64,000 nt of DNA from Rostratula benghalensis. Its lineage: Eukaryota; Chordata; Aves; Charadriiformes; Rostratulidae. Location: the NCBI GenBank assembly GCA_013399305.1, contig VXAI01000039.1:2410868-2474867 (forward strand), read 5' to 3'. This document shows, in pieces, positions 47,701 to 61,400 of the stretch. The notes under the pieces were generated by a model, which worked only from the letters and a program-made list of their open reading frames with translations, was not told where the DNA came from and did not search any database. The translations under genes were made by a program, and so were the position numbers. How positions within the stretch are numbered: the stretch's first letter is position 1; every line of letters begins with the position of its first letter.

Positions 47701-50700
47701 TTTTCTCCTATCTCATTATCTTAATTTCCTTCTTGAGAGATTGTGATGTGCTAGAGCAGCAGCTTTGTTCGACAGAAAGCTGGCTTGCCAGTTGTATTGT
47801 GGACCTTTATTCAGATACTCTTGGGTTTTTTTAATGTGATATAAAAGTGCTGCAGGCTGAAACTCATCAGGGAATTAAACCTTGCCAACAGATCTGACCT
47901 TGGGATCCAAGCTGTTGAAGTTTGGTTTTCTGGTCTGGATGAAACTGCTAATTTTGAGGGAATTGAGTGTCTCATGACCCATGTTCCCAACTAATGTGCA
48001 GCTGCCCTGATTGACTGCCTCCAAGGAAAATTCAGATTCATGTTTGGAAAAGGAGATGAGAATACAATTCTCCGGTTTACTTGGGTAATATTTTTTCCCC
48101 TTAGGGTTTCAGGACAAACAAGGTTTGTTTAGTCCCTGTAAGTAATGCTGTAGCAGAGAGTGTCTTAGGGTCAGAATTAATATTTATGTCTGTGAGTAAA
48201 TGGTGAAATGATGTTGGTTTGAGTAGTTCTATAAACACTGAAAATGAAGGCACTGTGGTTTACAGACATGTCTCTTTTGCTACTTAATAATGTATAGAGT
48301 TACATATTTGGAGCCTGCAAGCCTTCGCACTAAAAAAGATGAACAAACCTGATTTGGCACAAGTTGTATTAAAAATGATGTTTCAAATATCACAATAAAC
48401 CCATAAGAACAGTAATATTAGGCGAGATCAGAGTTTCCCCTTACCCTGGTATTGTCACCTGTGTTTTGTTCTTTTTTCCTTTCTTTCCCTAAGGTCAATA
48501 GGCCTCTGTGAGCATTTGGATTTCACCTGGTGCTGTGTTGCACAGTCAGCCGGGGTGTGCACTTAATAAAAGCGGCTAATCCTGGGGTCGGTCATTAGCC
48601 AGCTTGAGAGTTAGAGCATCTTAATGTGGCCAAGCATGCAAACAGCTGCCTTTCCCTCCTCCCCGCTCTGAGCTTTTGTACATGCTGAGACCCTATGTAC
48701 ACAGCAGTTTTCTGACAAAAGTCACTTGCTGGTCAGGATAGCCCCAAATTTACAGACAGCCTTCCTAGGGTGTCAGCCTTCCCCACCCCAGGGAAATACA
48801 AGGCATGTGATGTCCCCAGGGTGGTGAAGGTGTCCTGCATCTGCCTGATGGGGAGCCTGCAGACACAATCTACTCTGCTCCAAGTGCACATCCTCTCCTA
48901 ATTATTTCCAGTGACAGGGTCAGCGACCTTGCCCTGCTGTTACATCATATAATTGACCATCTTAACGGGTACGTTTCTCCTCTGCCTAGTTCAAAAAGGA
49001 TATCCTGACAGTTCCCAGGGAACTTTTGTCCCTTCCCCAGAGGCCCCCTCCCCGTGCAATTCAGGATTCCTCCCTCTGCTTTGTGTCACTGGCTGTGGAC
49101 GGTTTATGGCACTGTTAGCCTCCCCTTTTTACTATAGAAATACCATTTTCTAAACGTGGCTACTAAAATCTGTGGTCAAAATGGCAAAAATGAGGAGGGG
49201 AACCTTAGGGGAATTCAGGCCCCAGTGAGGGGTGGTACTGGTTAATGTCAGCCTTGGCTGTTTGCTCACACTGACTGTGCTGTGGCACTGAAGATGATCT
49301 GGTTTTGGTTCACCTGAGATGTAATTAGCCCACTAAATGATTGGAAGGATGTCAGGAATGCCTGACGTCTGCATGCCGGGGTCTGTAACTGCAGTTCCCT
49401 CATGAAGACATGCCAATCTCTGCCCAGATTTGGGGATTGAGACATAGCTGTACATGGGGGACAGGGAAGAGTCCAATTTGCATAGAAAATTGTTTTTGTT
49501 GTTTGGCTATACACTGGTCTCCATATCTATGGCCCGGAGTTCCCGAGGAGGGCTTTTGCATTATATCTGTGTTGCCTGGTGTAATTGTACTTGTAGCATT
49601 TATTTTAATATCCTTCTTACTCCTGCTCTGAGTGGGGCCAGCAAGACTGAAAAGAATCTGTGTAGCTCGTCTGACTGCAAAGGGAAAATAATAGGGCTTT
49701 AAAAAGTAATCTCATTGGATATAATCATCTGTGCTTTTGAACTGTTTTGACAACAAATTTTCTCCCCCCCCACCCCTTGCTATCTACCAGAGTTCCAGAC
49801 ACAACTGAACTCACTCCTTCTCACTAAAAACCAGAGCAGTCCTGCAGCACATATTTCATTAAGGGGAAGGGAGGGAGTAGGTAAAAAAAAAAAGCCTAGT
49901 AGAAATAAATATATATTATGGTGTTCAAAGCATTCTTTTTTCCCCCTTGAAGTATTTCTTAGACCAATTATGTGAGAAATTCATTATATGTGAGGATTTT
50001 GTAATAGCAAAGTGAATTAGCTGTTTGCAGACCTGCTCTCCTCTGTAAATGGGAACATGCCATATGACAGTGAGCCAGATTTTACTGTTCTAGGCATTAC
50101 TGATATAGCTGTTTATTCTCTGAGCCTGGAAGAGATCCAGCAGGATTTAGTTTTATGAGGTTTAATGTAAAGGTGTTGTATTTCATGAGATGAAATCATA
50201 ACACAGTGGGTTTGCAAGAATTCTGAAAGATTATTTTTTCAGAGTGTTGGCAAGCATGATTCTCCTGTGAATTACGTGTCTAAAAGAGAAATATAGATCT
50301 TCTTTCATTGGGTTGAAATGATAACTAATCCTTAATCCTTCCTAGATGGTCTGTGTCATTAATGCTGGCTATGCATTTAGAATGTGTGCAGGTAACAGCT
50401 TTAATTCTGTAATGTTATGCAATGTGCAGCTGTGCCTATAGCTGTAGGAGCTAGGCACGTATTTGAAACGCCTGCTGTTATTTTTGGGATATTGGGGATA
50501 TCTGAATTTTGGTGGTGGTTTTTTTCTGAGACCTCTTGATTTCGTGAAGAAGAGAGAGGAGCATCTGGCATCTCTGATCTATTTATAGTTGTGGAAGACC
50601 TATTGATATTAACTGTACCTGTAATATGTTCATGAATACATATCTTATGCTTGAGGAGGAGATTTTCCTTTGACTATTTGATTATGGAGAATGATGACTA

Positions 50701-51224
50701 TTGAGTAGTTTCTTCATATGTTGCCTCATACGTTAAGCAGATGAGATCACACTGATTTAATGGTGTCAATTCCCAGCTACTTTTCTCTGCTTTACAGCAA
50801 TGTGTGCATATGTTCCCTCTTTAACTTGCTGCCTTCTGGGAAAGCAGAGGGGTATCTCTATGAAAGAGAGACAGGGCTGGGAAAAACCTGCCTTCTGCTT
50901 TCAACTTTGCTTAATTCTGTGTGATTGTGAACAAATCATTGCATTTCTCTGTAGATGTTTTGTTTTCTGGTTAAGGGGGTTATGAGATTGTTAGAGCCAA
51001 TTCACTAATACTCATATGGCACCTCAAGGCTCTTTGAGCCTCCTGCATCATCAAGCTCTGTCGCTGCTGTTGTTATTATTATTATTATTTTGCCCAGCAT
51101 GCAGGGACACTCAGCCCTGTTACCAGTCTAAGCAAGGTTCAGGTTTGGCTGGACAAACTTCATTGATAAAGCAAAACCCCTCAGTCATGCCCTTTTAGAT
51201 ATTCTGCATGTGAGGGAAATTTGC
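41780..51224. other. Gene-free region upstream of SFRP2
   Basis: No exon or known transposon was recognised over about 9.4 kb. A G12 run (44681-44692) and a CA/TA microsatellite (45527-45560) are present. A compact unique block at 48530-48670 with TAATCC and CATTAG words could be a distal regulatory element, but this rests on appearance only. Confidence 0.45.
45527..45560 (+). repeat. (AC)n(AT)n microsatellite
   Basis: About eight AC units followed by AT units. Confidence 0.9.
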
Positions 51225-52596
51225 ACCTTGATCCCCTGATCAAGAAGTAGATGAGGCTCTCAGCTGGGAGAAGCCTCATGTTCCCAGGCCCTGGTCCTCA
51301 TGGGAGACTACAACAACCTCCATATCTGTTGATGGGACAATAGAGCAGGGCACAAGCAATTGCAGGAGGTTCCTGGAGTTCATTGACAATAATATTCTGA
51401 TGCAGGTGATCGAGAAGCCAATGAGTGGAGATGCTCTGCTGGACCTTATTCTTGTAAATAAGATTGGGCTGGCTGGGAACATTTAGGTCAGGGGCAACTT
51501 TGGCTGTAGTGACCATGAGATGGTGTTCAGGATCCTTATAGGAAGAAACAAGGCAAATAGCAGGACCATGGCCCTGGACTTCATGAGAGAAAACTTGAGC
51601 CTATTCAGGAACTTGCTTGGAAGAATCCCATGGCATATGACCCTGCAGCTGAATGGGGTAGAGGACTTGGTGACAAAGGACGCAGAAATGCCTGAGGTAC
51701 CCAATGCCTTCTTCAGCTTGGTCTTTGCTGGGGCCAATTCTGTTTCACCTCTTCTTTAATGACCTGAATGCTGAGACAGACTGCACTGTCAGAAAGTTTG
51801 AAATAAAGTGTGTTATCACCTCAGGTGATGCAAAACTGGGAGGAGTGGTTGATAGACCAGATAGTTGTGCTGTCATTGAAATAGATCTTGATAAGATGGA
51901 TAAAAGGGCCATAAGGATCTCATGAAGCTCAGAAAAGCAAAATACAAAGTTCTGCACCTGAGGAAGAATAACCTCAGGTATCAGGGTTGTATTCTGGGCT
52001 GCATCAAAAGAAGTGTGACCAACAGGTCGTGGGAGGTGATTCTACCTCTCTACTCTGCCCTCATGAGACCCCACCTGGAGTACTGTGTCCAGCTCTGGAG
52101 TCCTCAACATAGAAAGGACTTGGAGCTGTTGGAATGGGTCCAGCAGAGGGCCATGAAGATGATCAGAGGGATGGAGCACCTCTTCGATGAAGACAGGCTG
52201 AGAGAGCTGGGATGTTGAGCCTGGAGGAGAGAAGGTTCTGGGGAGACCTTGCTGAGGCCTTCCTGTATGTGAAGGGAGCCTACAGGAGGACTGGAAAAGG
52301 GACTCTTTGTCAGGAAATGTAGTGACAGGACAAGGTGTCAGGGCTTTAAATTGGAAGAGGGGAGATTTAGATTAGATACCAGGAAGAAATTCTTTACTGT
52401 GAGGGTGGTGAGACACTGGCCCAGGATGCCCAGAGAAGTTATGGATGCCCCATCGCTGGAATTGTTTAAGGCCAGATGGATGGGGCTTTGAGCAACCTGG
52501 TCTAGTGGGAGATGTCCCTGCTCCATGGTAGGGGAGTTGGAACTAGATGATTTTTAAGGTCCCTTCCAACTCTAACCATTCTATGATTCTATGTTC
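51225..52596 (+). mobile_element. CR1 LINE with internal deletion, about 1.4 kb
   Basis: The longest CR1 copy. It starts within the ORF2 endonuclease C-terminal region (TGGTCCTCATGGGAGACTAC; frame fragments CSDHEMVF, FRNLLGRIPW). It jumps from the FFSLVFAG segment straight to the polymerase segment GPILFHLFFNDLNAETDCTV, so most of the fingers and palm are deleted. The catalytic FADD motif is degraded: KF then EIKCVITSGDAKLGG. It continues through MRPHLEYCVQLWSPQ to the 3' UTR and a typical ATTCTATGATTCTATG tail at 52580-52595. Frameshifts and stops are frequent, so it is inactive. Confidence 0.93.
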
Positions 52597-53292
52597 AGTG
52601 CATACTGGGGACTGACCATCTGGAAAGCAGCTTGGCAAAGAAGGACGTGGGGGTCCTGGCAGATACCAAAGTGACTATGAGCCAGTAATGGAAGGAAGGC
52701 TAACAAGTATCATAGGCTGCATTAAGGAGTATTGCCTGCTGGTGACCTGTTTGGCAATGGAGGTGATCCTTCTGCTCTACTCGGCACTTGTGAGACCACA
52801 GCTGGAGTACTGTGTCCAGTTCTGGGCTTCCTGGTATGAGAGAGACATGGATGTACCAGAGACACTGCAGTGAAGGGCCATGAATATCATGAAAGGACTG
52901 AAGCATTTCTCCTATGAGGAAGGGAGCGAGCTGGGTCTGGAGAAGAGAAAGCCCAGCAGGATCTCATCAATGTGTACAAATACCTGAAGAGAGTGCGCAT
53001 AGAGGATGGAGCCAGGCTCTTTTCAGTGGTGCCCAGTGACAGCACCAGAGCAATGGGCACAAACTGAAACACAGAAGGTGCCATCTGAACATAAGAATAA
53101 ACTTTTTCTACTGTGAGGGGCAGAGGTTGCCCAGAGAGGTGGTGGAGTCTCCATCTTTGGAGATACTCAAAATTTGACTGGACATGGTCCTGAGCAGCTT
53201 GCTCTAAGTGGCCCTGCTTGATGCTTGAGCAGGGGGATTGGACAAAGTGACCTCCAGAGCTCTCTTCTAACGTCAACCAATCTGTGAGGCAG
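52597..53292 (+). mobile_element. Second CR1 LINE directly adjoining the first
   Basis: It starts immediately after the tail of the preceding copy with CATACTGGGGACTGACCATC and AAGAAGGACGTGGGGGTCCT, a CR1 ORF2 segment. It continues through [24 protein letters not shown] (frameshifted) and a 3' UTR ending near 53285 (CGTCAACCAATCTGTGAGG). It is in the same orientation but differs in sequence from the first, so it is another subfamily or an older copy. Confidence 0.88.
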
Positions 53293-54465
53293 TGTGTTTT
53301 TAAAGCCACAAGGAGTATGGCTGCATGGGACAGATGGAGCCTGCAGTACCTCAAGAGAAACTAGTTGTTAGAAATCTAGAGTCACTGTTCTTGAGCAGTA
53401 TAATTGGCTGTGGGTTTTGAGGTTTTGGAATACCATGGGTACATGGACTCGTATTCTGAGAGCACATAAAACATAGCGGTGAGCATCCCCTGGTAAAAAT
53501 AAAACAATCAAGCTAAAAGCCTGCCTGTCTCATAACAACAACATGACGAAACATGAAATGTTCTTTACCTTGGAATTCCAATTTGCTATGATTTATTTTG
53601 CCCGTGTGTAATCAGAAATAGCTGCTCCATCAAAGTAGGGAATGCAAATAGAGATGAGGTCAGAGTTCGACACAAAAGTGATATATGAGCTGGAGTCAAG
53701 GAGGAATCCTGAGTTCCCAGAACAGAAAACATGCTGTAAATAATGTATTTTCTTCAAGGCAAGAAGAGTTGCAAATACTTCAAATTATTGGTTATAGGGG
53801 AAAGCAAAAACTTGATTTCTAGCAGGTAGCTAGTGTCAGAGCCATCATTTTTCTACAGTGGCAATTTAGAAGAACAAGTTGTTGTGGTCTGCTGTTAGGT
53901 TTTTCAATTTTCCCTGGTTGGTATACTAGAAGGTGAACTGCTACAAGTACAATTACACACATTCATTAATAATGAAATTAAATTAAAATGAAAGGCATTA
54001 ATTCAGGTTTGGGAGTTTTTTCGTAGGCCTGAGAGGAGGATTTGACTACGAAAATACTGGGAGGGGTACAATAGTTTTCAGAAACTAGGTTCTGCTCACA
54101 AAAAAAAATTACTTTAAAAGTATGGAAAAATGCTGCATCTTCCTCTGCTGTGGTGTTGAAATATGTAGGGCTTTGGAGGAGATGAAGCCTTCTGATTGTG
54201 CTGAATCCAGTCCTTACCCTAACAAACCTTCAGGCCATTTGTTCATAATGCATGCTCCAGCTAAATCCCCCAGCTCCCTTGGTAATGGCACCCTTTGGAC
54301 ACAGTCTGCCATTTGTTAAGCACTTTCCTGCAAGGAGCTCTTTTTTATTACACTGAATTGCTCAAGCTTTGCTGGAAATCCCAGGTTTTGTCTGTGTGTA
54401 TGCGCATGGATATACTTGCAATAATTCCTGTGTTTAACGGTTCCCCTGTGTGTGTGAACATATGT

Positions 54466-54565
54466 GTGTACGTCTGTGCTGTGTTGCATATACCTGTATT
54501 CTGGTTGTGTGGTTGTATCTGTGTGCTGGCTGGGTGCATGCATGTTCATGCACACACACACAGAG
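54466..54565 (+). repeat. TG-rich low-complexity tract ending in (CA)n
   Basis: TGTGTG-rich sequence followed by CATGCACACACACACAG. The TG and CA halves are mutually complementary and could pair. Confidence 0.6.
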
Positions 54566-57500
54566 GAGAGGTTGAATGCGGGAGTTGTTTTCTTCCCATT
54601 TTTCACAGCCACAGGATACTCATACTCATCTTCGTTGCAACTTACCTCCACCATTGTTTCCCTTCCATTTCGGGGGAAGGGAGGGTGGAGAAATAAATTT
54701 TAATTTTTAATACAAACATGCACAGAGATCTGTTCCTGAGCAGTGTAACTGGCTTTCCTACCAAGTGTTCTACATCCCCTGCAGTAATGCCAGCTCCTTT
54801 CATCGCACTTCGCCTCCCATCTCCCCTGCCCTCCCTCTGCCCCAGAAGGAAGAGGCTGCTGTGTGGAGGCTCCTGCAGCTGCTGTTAGCACTGCTTTGGG
54901 TTTCTGTCCCCTGCTTAGCTGCCAGTCTTCATATAGATATGTAGTCTCTTGGGCTGCTACCCTTTTGTCAAAAGCTAATGCAGTTCACCAGTAGGGAAAA
55001 AAAATTAGGGGGAGGAAGTGGAGATGCCTTCTCTGCTACTGTGTAAGCAGCATTCCTTTAAGGAATCAGAGTAAAATCTAGGGTTTTGAGTCAGCAAGGT
55101 CAAGGGGCAGTCAGTGTGGTGGTGTAGAAGGAATCACTGCTGCACAAAATATAGGAACTATAGTTGCATTACTGTTTACTTACTTATTTTTTTCATTCTT
55201 TCCCGTTTTTTTTTTACTCTTAAGATTTGTTTGCTTGTCCTAGCAATGAATCAAAGAAAAATCAGAAGGTTAAATAAGTGGCATATGTTTTTCTTCTGTA
55301 ATTCATCAGCTTTTCCATTGCAAGACAGTCCCAGACTTTTGGAATCCATCTGTTCAGTTACTGTAAACCTGGGTTTCGCCCTCCTGTTGCCATAACAATT
55401 CACTCCGCAGGAGCAATAGGAGCTGGAGTGATTGATGAGATCTCAACTTACTATCCTCATTCAGCCAAGGAAGAACACAGTGCTGGGATAATTGACCCAT
55501 CATTTCAGAGCAACACGTAGGAAGTCCAGCAGATAAAAGACACTTTGCATCTGATTATAATTTCTTACAGCAATATTTCTCTGGTGGAGCTGCACTGACT
55601 TGAAGCTGGGTTTACATGGGTATGTATGTGAATTCAAAATCAGGCTCCTTTATTTTAGCTGACATAAAAGTAAGGAAGAAGTTGCTAAAGACAATCATAA
55701 TTCCTCAAGTTTGGCAGTAATATCTTGGATAGTGTCTGTGGCATAAGGGAGGAGCCATGGATGATAATACTGAATGGGTACTTTATCCCCCAAGGTTTAA
55801 TACAGAAATCATTTTGACTGTAGTAGCGCAAGGCAAATCAGAGCAGGTGTGCTCAGGAAAATAATTCAATTTAATTTAATTCCTATTATAGCAATAGACA
55901 CATTGGGCAAGACTAAACATGGTGTTCTGGTTGTGACCTGTGTAACAGGAGATGATGAATGAGCTGGAAGTCTCAGCTCCTTCTCCTGTTTGTGAATTGC
56001 TTTTTTTTTTTTTTTTTCTTTTGGAGTTACTTCCCTTTCTTCCAGCCATTTGCCTTTGCCTTCCTGGCTGTATTATACAAAGTGTATTCACTACTGTATC
56101 ATACAAAGAAGAGCTGTCAGTCTGCTCTGCTCACAGCCCTTCCTTCAGAGTAGCAGGTAGTCTATTTCTGGTCATTCCTCCATAAACACCAGCTAATAAA
56201 GCCCCATCACTGAAAAGGGGTGATACGATTCTGTGTAGAGGTTTCAGTGAGCTTTGCTTGGTTTTGATCCCCCATATTTGCATGGTGATACAGAGGCTGC
56301 AGTCAGTGTCACGGGAGGAGGGGGGGTCCTGAGTTCCTGTATATGATTTGTGGTGGGTTTTATACAAATCACCATCTGGCTTCGTGAAAAAGGTAACAGG
56401 AAACAAAAAACATATTCATATGATGCCATTTCCCCCCAGTATGCCCTCCAATAGGATGGCACCAGCTATGATGTAAAATTAGGGATTTCAGGCCTGATCT
56501 CAAGTTCTGTGTTGCACTTCCAAGAAGAAGTGGCCCTTCTACATGTCTAGCCATGCTGGCCATCAATTTCAGTGCCAGAGCTTCATAGGAAAGGTATCAT
56601 GCCTTTCCCAAACTATTCAATGTAGATCACGTACCTCTGCAGACTTTTGGTAGAAGCCAAAGGGACTGCCTGTATTGATTTACTCATGGGGCTTGGAGAG
56701 GGCTATGGGAGCCGGCCTGAACCTCCGCTCAGTAATTTCTTGGACTCTGCAGGGGAATGTAAGCGAGTATCTGCCTGGAGGGAGAGGGAAAAGCAGGGTT
56801 TTAAGGAAGATCACAATCTGAGTTCTCTTCGATCTGTGAAACTAATACACTTCTTATGCAGAGCACCTCTAGCTGCGGGGTTTTCACTTCCCCCTTGCTT
56901 CCTGGGAAGATGTCTGGAGTGTTTTCTTTATGGTGCAGCCTGCGCAAGGTTCTGTTGATGAATAGGTAATGTTCAAATTTTATATGAAAATTAGTGCAAT
57001 TATCTCTCAGAGCTAGGGGGAAGGCCAACACGTCCATCTATGATCAAATACACATGGTTTCATTTTCCACTCCTCTGCATGCACAAACTTTAATGCTTTT
57101 TCAGTTGTACTCTTGTAGAAGTTGCTGTATGAGCCATGCAAGCTTTTCGATAACTGAGACTAGCACATGATCCAGTGTTAATGAGCCACTGAAAACTGGT
57201 GCAATTTTTGATACAGAGTCCAGGTGCAGTGCCTTTGGAAGCATGATACAGCTGCTTGAGTTTAGGTTTTAATTTCTACAATGTGCTAATGGAAGAAATT
57301 AGTTCTTCTAAATATTGGAGAATACATCTTTGGCTAGCAGAAATTCTTGAAACCGGTTTCTCTTTGCAAACCACACTCTGGTGATTCAGACTGAAGAATG
57401 CTTTAAGCCTTTTGTCTGTAAGGTACAAGTCTTATGTAGGCTTCTGTTTTAATTTACTGCACTTGTATGCAGGTTTTTCAAACTAGTCACAGTGGTCTCT

Positions 57501-58085
57501 TATAAATCACAAGAAATAGTCCACCCTCAATACCCTTTCCAGCCCTACACAATGAGTCAAGGCTTGTCAAAGACCATTTTAGAAATCTTGAATAAATCTG
57601 ACATTATGTTGAGACAGCTGTTAAATATATTTCTTTTTTCCCCCCCAGGTTTCCTTTCCCTCACTATGAACAATGCAATTGGTTTAGTGCTATTTTTAGC
57701 CTGACTTTTCATTTCAGTCATATGTATTCCTACCTTCCATGCACACTTAAGTTAATTTATTCTAACATGAAAAATACTGAGAAAGTCACTACCCCACACA
57801 AAAAGATTTTTACAAGCTGAACTGGAGGCTAGCTGTTGCGCATATACACTCCAGATGCCCAAGCCCACCATTAAAGGAGTAAAATCTGATTTCAGGGTGC
57901 AGTCTGACTCTTGTGCATGTCTTCCCTGAAAACAAATGTCTCTTCAAAACAAAAATCTCAGCAGATGTGCCTGAACTAACCCTGTCTCTGAGGGCAGTTT
58001 GTTTCAGTGTGCAGAAATGAGAGTGGAAGTCTGCTGATCTTACTACTTGTTTCATAGGCTTTTACAGAGCGTGAGAGGGTAGAGG

Positions 58086-58140
58086 TGGGGGGTGTGTGTG
58101 TGCGTGGTGTGTGTGGGGTTTTGTGTTGGGTTTTTTTTAA
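58086..58140 (+). repeat. (GT)n-rich tract
   Basis: GTGTGTGTGTGCGTGGTGTGTGTGG followed by a T run, just upstream of a CR1 copy. Confidence 0.8.
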
Positions 58141-58221
58141 GAAAGCTGATAGTGAAAATCAGAGGCGTCCTGTTCATCAGTGATAACCCAGATAACTAAT
58201 GACAGGACTTGAGGGAACAGC

Positions 58222-58470
58222 CACAAGTTGTTCCAGGGGAGATTTAGATTAGATGTTGGGAAAAACTTTTCCTCCCAAAGAGTGATCAGGCACTGGAATG
58301 TCCTGCCCAGGGAGATGGTGGAGTCACCATCCCTGGCGGTGTTCAAGAAGAGTTTGGATGACGTGCTACAAGACATGATTTAGTAGCTTAGTGGGTAGTA
58401 TTGGTGATAGGATGGTTGGACTAGATGATCTTGTAGGTCCTATCCAACCTTGTGTTTCTATAATTCTATG
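58222..58470 (+). mobile_element. CR1 3' fragment
   Basis: CR1-type 3' end: GGGGAGATTTAGATTAGATG, GCACTGGAATGTCCTGCCCA, GGTTGGACTAGATGATCTTG and a TTTCTATAATTCTATG tail. It is about 250 bp with no coding part; the subfamily differs from the 51-53 kb copies. Confidence 0.9.
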
Positions 58471-61400
58471 TCTCTCTGAAGTTGTTTGAGTTGTGCTCTT
58501 CAGTGACAGCATGACTGGATCGTGCTTAGGCTGGCGATAACCTTCTCCTTTCCTTTGCAAGCACTGATTTCTGCTCCTGGTTCTCCTTTGTAGGCTGGCC
58601 CAGAGGTGAGAATTTCAAACTAGTGTGGTGGTGCACATGGAGAGAGATACCTGCAGTCTCCCAGAGGTTTGTTTCCCAGCACCAAACCACTTTTGTTCTT
58701 CTATCAGGAAACGAGCTCTTTTGCTTGAGGGCAAATATGCACCCACCGAACTCAGGTAGTTGGAGAAGGACTCATGTTGTTAGGTGATGTATCAGTGACT
58801 GATGCATTGATAGTGGTGACTGGTAGTGAGTTGGGAATGGGACAAATGTGGTGGGTCACAGTAAGCCATCTGTGCTGGTAGTTAAATGTATGGTACGCTC
58901 TGCTTTCTGCTCCTAAGTAGAGCAATAGCATCACTAGCTTGGAAAAAAAATGGAGAACTGTAACTCCTCTATTGTTGCCCTTCCAAAAGGGATTAAATAA
59001 GACAATAACAAATAATATTCAGAGCGTATGGGTCTGTCTTCAATTGGAGTTTAAACAAAGAGGTCTAGGCTTTTTAAGTGCCTCCTCAAATGTGCAGCAC
59101 TCTGGAAATGTTTCTTGCCAGAACATCCCTGGCATTGCAACAGACGGTGCTTCTTCCCCGGGCAGTGGTGGCTGGAGCTGGCATGCTGTGGCAAGCGAGG
59201 GAGACAACGTGGTGGTGGTGACCACCCGTTGCTGCTGCACTGCCCCTCTTACAGCATCATGGCTTGGTGTGTGGGCAGTTCTGTGTGTGCGTGCTGGCTG
59301 GCTGCAGGTGCATGTGGTGTGGGCCAGCACCACGTTATGGGGGAGCACCTGTGCCCTCGGCCACCACTGCAGCCCTGTTCCACTGGCGGGGATGCAGCCC
59401 CTGCACCCTGGGAGGAGGAGGGCTGGGTGCTGGCTGGCTCCCACGTCAGGGGATGGAGCAAGGGCCTTTCAGGAGGTGGTGGAGAAATGCCAGTCACCAA
59501 AGAGAATCACAAATCTAGGGAAGTAATCAAAGCTAGACATGAGAAATTAGGTTTTGCACCTAATCTGGTCATTTTGGGGGTCCTTTTTTTCCCTGTAGAC
59601 CACAGAGGTGAGCTTGCCTGCTTTTTGCCCGCTGTCACCCTGCTTTCTGCACTACAGTGCGTGCTTTCTGTGATACCTAAGGAAGCGTGGGAGACTTAGA
59701 CATCATTTGTGTTGTGTCTATGCCCTCACAATTATAAACTGCCTGAGATCAGAGGGAATAAATCCTTTCCAATTAGAAAGCTTTTTAATTGCACATTCTG
59801 ACTAATAAACATCTGAACTGCAGATGTGGTAGTGTAGGTGTACCTGTTGCCTGGACCTTTTCTAGCATTAATTGCCCTGACAATTGCTGGTCATGGTTAT
59901 GCATCTTAGCTATTTCTGAGGATAAAATAATGCACCTTCTCTTTGTTCCTTCTCTATTAATGGAGTGTAGATATGTCAGCCCAGTTAAAAAATCAAATTT
60001 CTGTTTGAGCTACCATCTTAAGCTCTGTGTTTACAACTGCAGAACAATGTCATTTGCCTATTGTATGCTTTTAAAGACATGTTTCTGCAGCCACAAATAC
60101 CAGAATTCAACATTTTAACTAAGGAAAGCCTTAAGTTCTGGTGAAAATGAAAAATAGAGCCCCAGCAATTCACAAAAACACAGCTTATACAAAACTCAGA
60201 TGTCTTTGGATGCCAGTAGGTATCAAGATCAGGCATCAGTGCTTCTATGATAAATCTCAAATTCATTATTTCTACTTCTAGAAACAGTTTTGGACACAAA
60301 TAGAAACTCTGGATCCTAACTCTGAAATCTGAGACTATCTGGCATCAGCTCAAACTTTAATGACTCAACATCTCTTTGTTCACACCAGTATCCCAGGGCA
60401 AAATAGCCCCATATGAGGCACTTTTAACTCCAAAATCATATCTTAGTTTCATGGCCATGGTAATGACTGAAGTAGCTGATTAGTAATGGCCATCCCCTTT
60501 CTGTTTCCCCTGACCTTGATTCTCTCTTGAATACAGTTTATAACTTCTTTTTTTTTTTCTTTCTTTCTTTCCATTTGGCTTTAGAATAGTACTGCATCAA
60601 ATGCTAGCCATACTCTTTTGTCTGAGGCCTTTCATGAAGCCAGGACCTCCATGCTGTGAAACTCTGACCCCACTATGGTCCCATCTGCAATGTGGTTTGA
60701 TCTCTACCAGTCTCTTGCTCTCTGCCCACTGCACAGTTGTGTCTGTGTGTGTTTGAGGGGTTGAAGAGGGGGAGGACAGGGACTGTTGTTTGAAACCTAG
60801 TCTTTTCTCACTCTCTCTTTTCTCCCCATCACCCTAAACCCTGTTCACCTTGACTCCTTAACAGCAAAATTATCCAAGGCAATCCAGCACAGGGCAATGC
60901 TGCTTGTGAATGAAAACCCACCTTTTATTAATGTTAAGTCTTTCTCTTACTATGCTAATGTCTGGAAAGTATTCTGTAGATAGGCCACAAATTGCTTTAG
61001 AATATTTTCTTTGTATTATTTTGCTCTCTTCCCCTGGATCAGCAAGAATATGGTTCAAATATTAATTTTATGGTGTGTCTCTCAAGAGTGGAGTATAATG
61101 TTCAATTATGCATTCCATCTGCAAGGCTCTGGATGCACAATCCTGCATTAAATAAAAAAAAGTCAATGTGTTTTAAAGAAGAAACAGAAAGAAACATAAA
61201 AGCAATGGAAGAAGAGCCTTCCATTATGCTTGACTTTGTGTAAAAGCAGAGGGAGCTGTATAAACCAGACAGAAGTCAACTGTTTTAAAAATGGAGTCAA
61301 TACATTATGTCATGCTATTAAAACCTTCCTGCAAGATACAAGTTTAGAAGTAGAGCGATGCCTCAGATAAATATACTGGAGACCTTATGATGCACACATT

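Larger units (their letters stand above)
53293..58220. other. Noncoding DNA between CR1 copies
   Basis: No exon or known element was recognised. It contains a TG-rich tract at 54466-54565 and a T run at 56001-56018. The open frames are short and have no family resemblance. Confidence 0.5.

Noticed and set aside
50880..50960. Second MIR-like fragment (CTGTGTGATTGTGAACAAATC)
   Set aside because: Resembles the MIR middle region for about 40 bp, but no tRNA head or core could be followed, so chance cannot be excluded.
59115..59699. 194-codon plus-strand frame in the GC-richer patch
   Set aside because: Overlapping open frames in three phases, cysteine/tryptophan-rich without a pattern, and no splice or family evidence.
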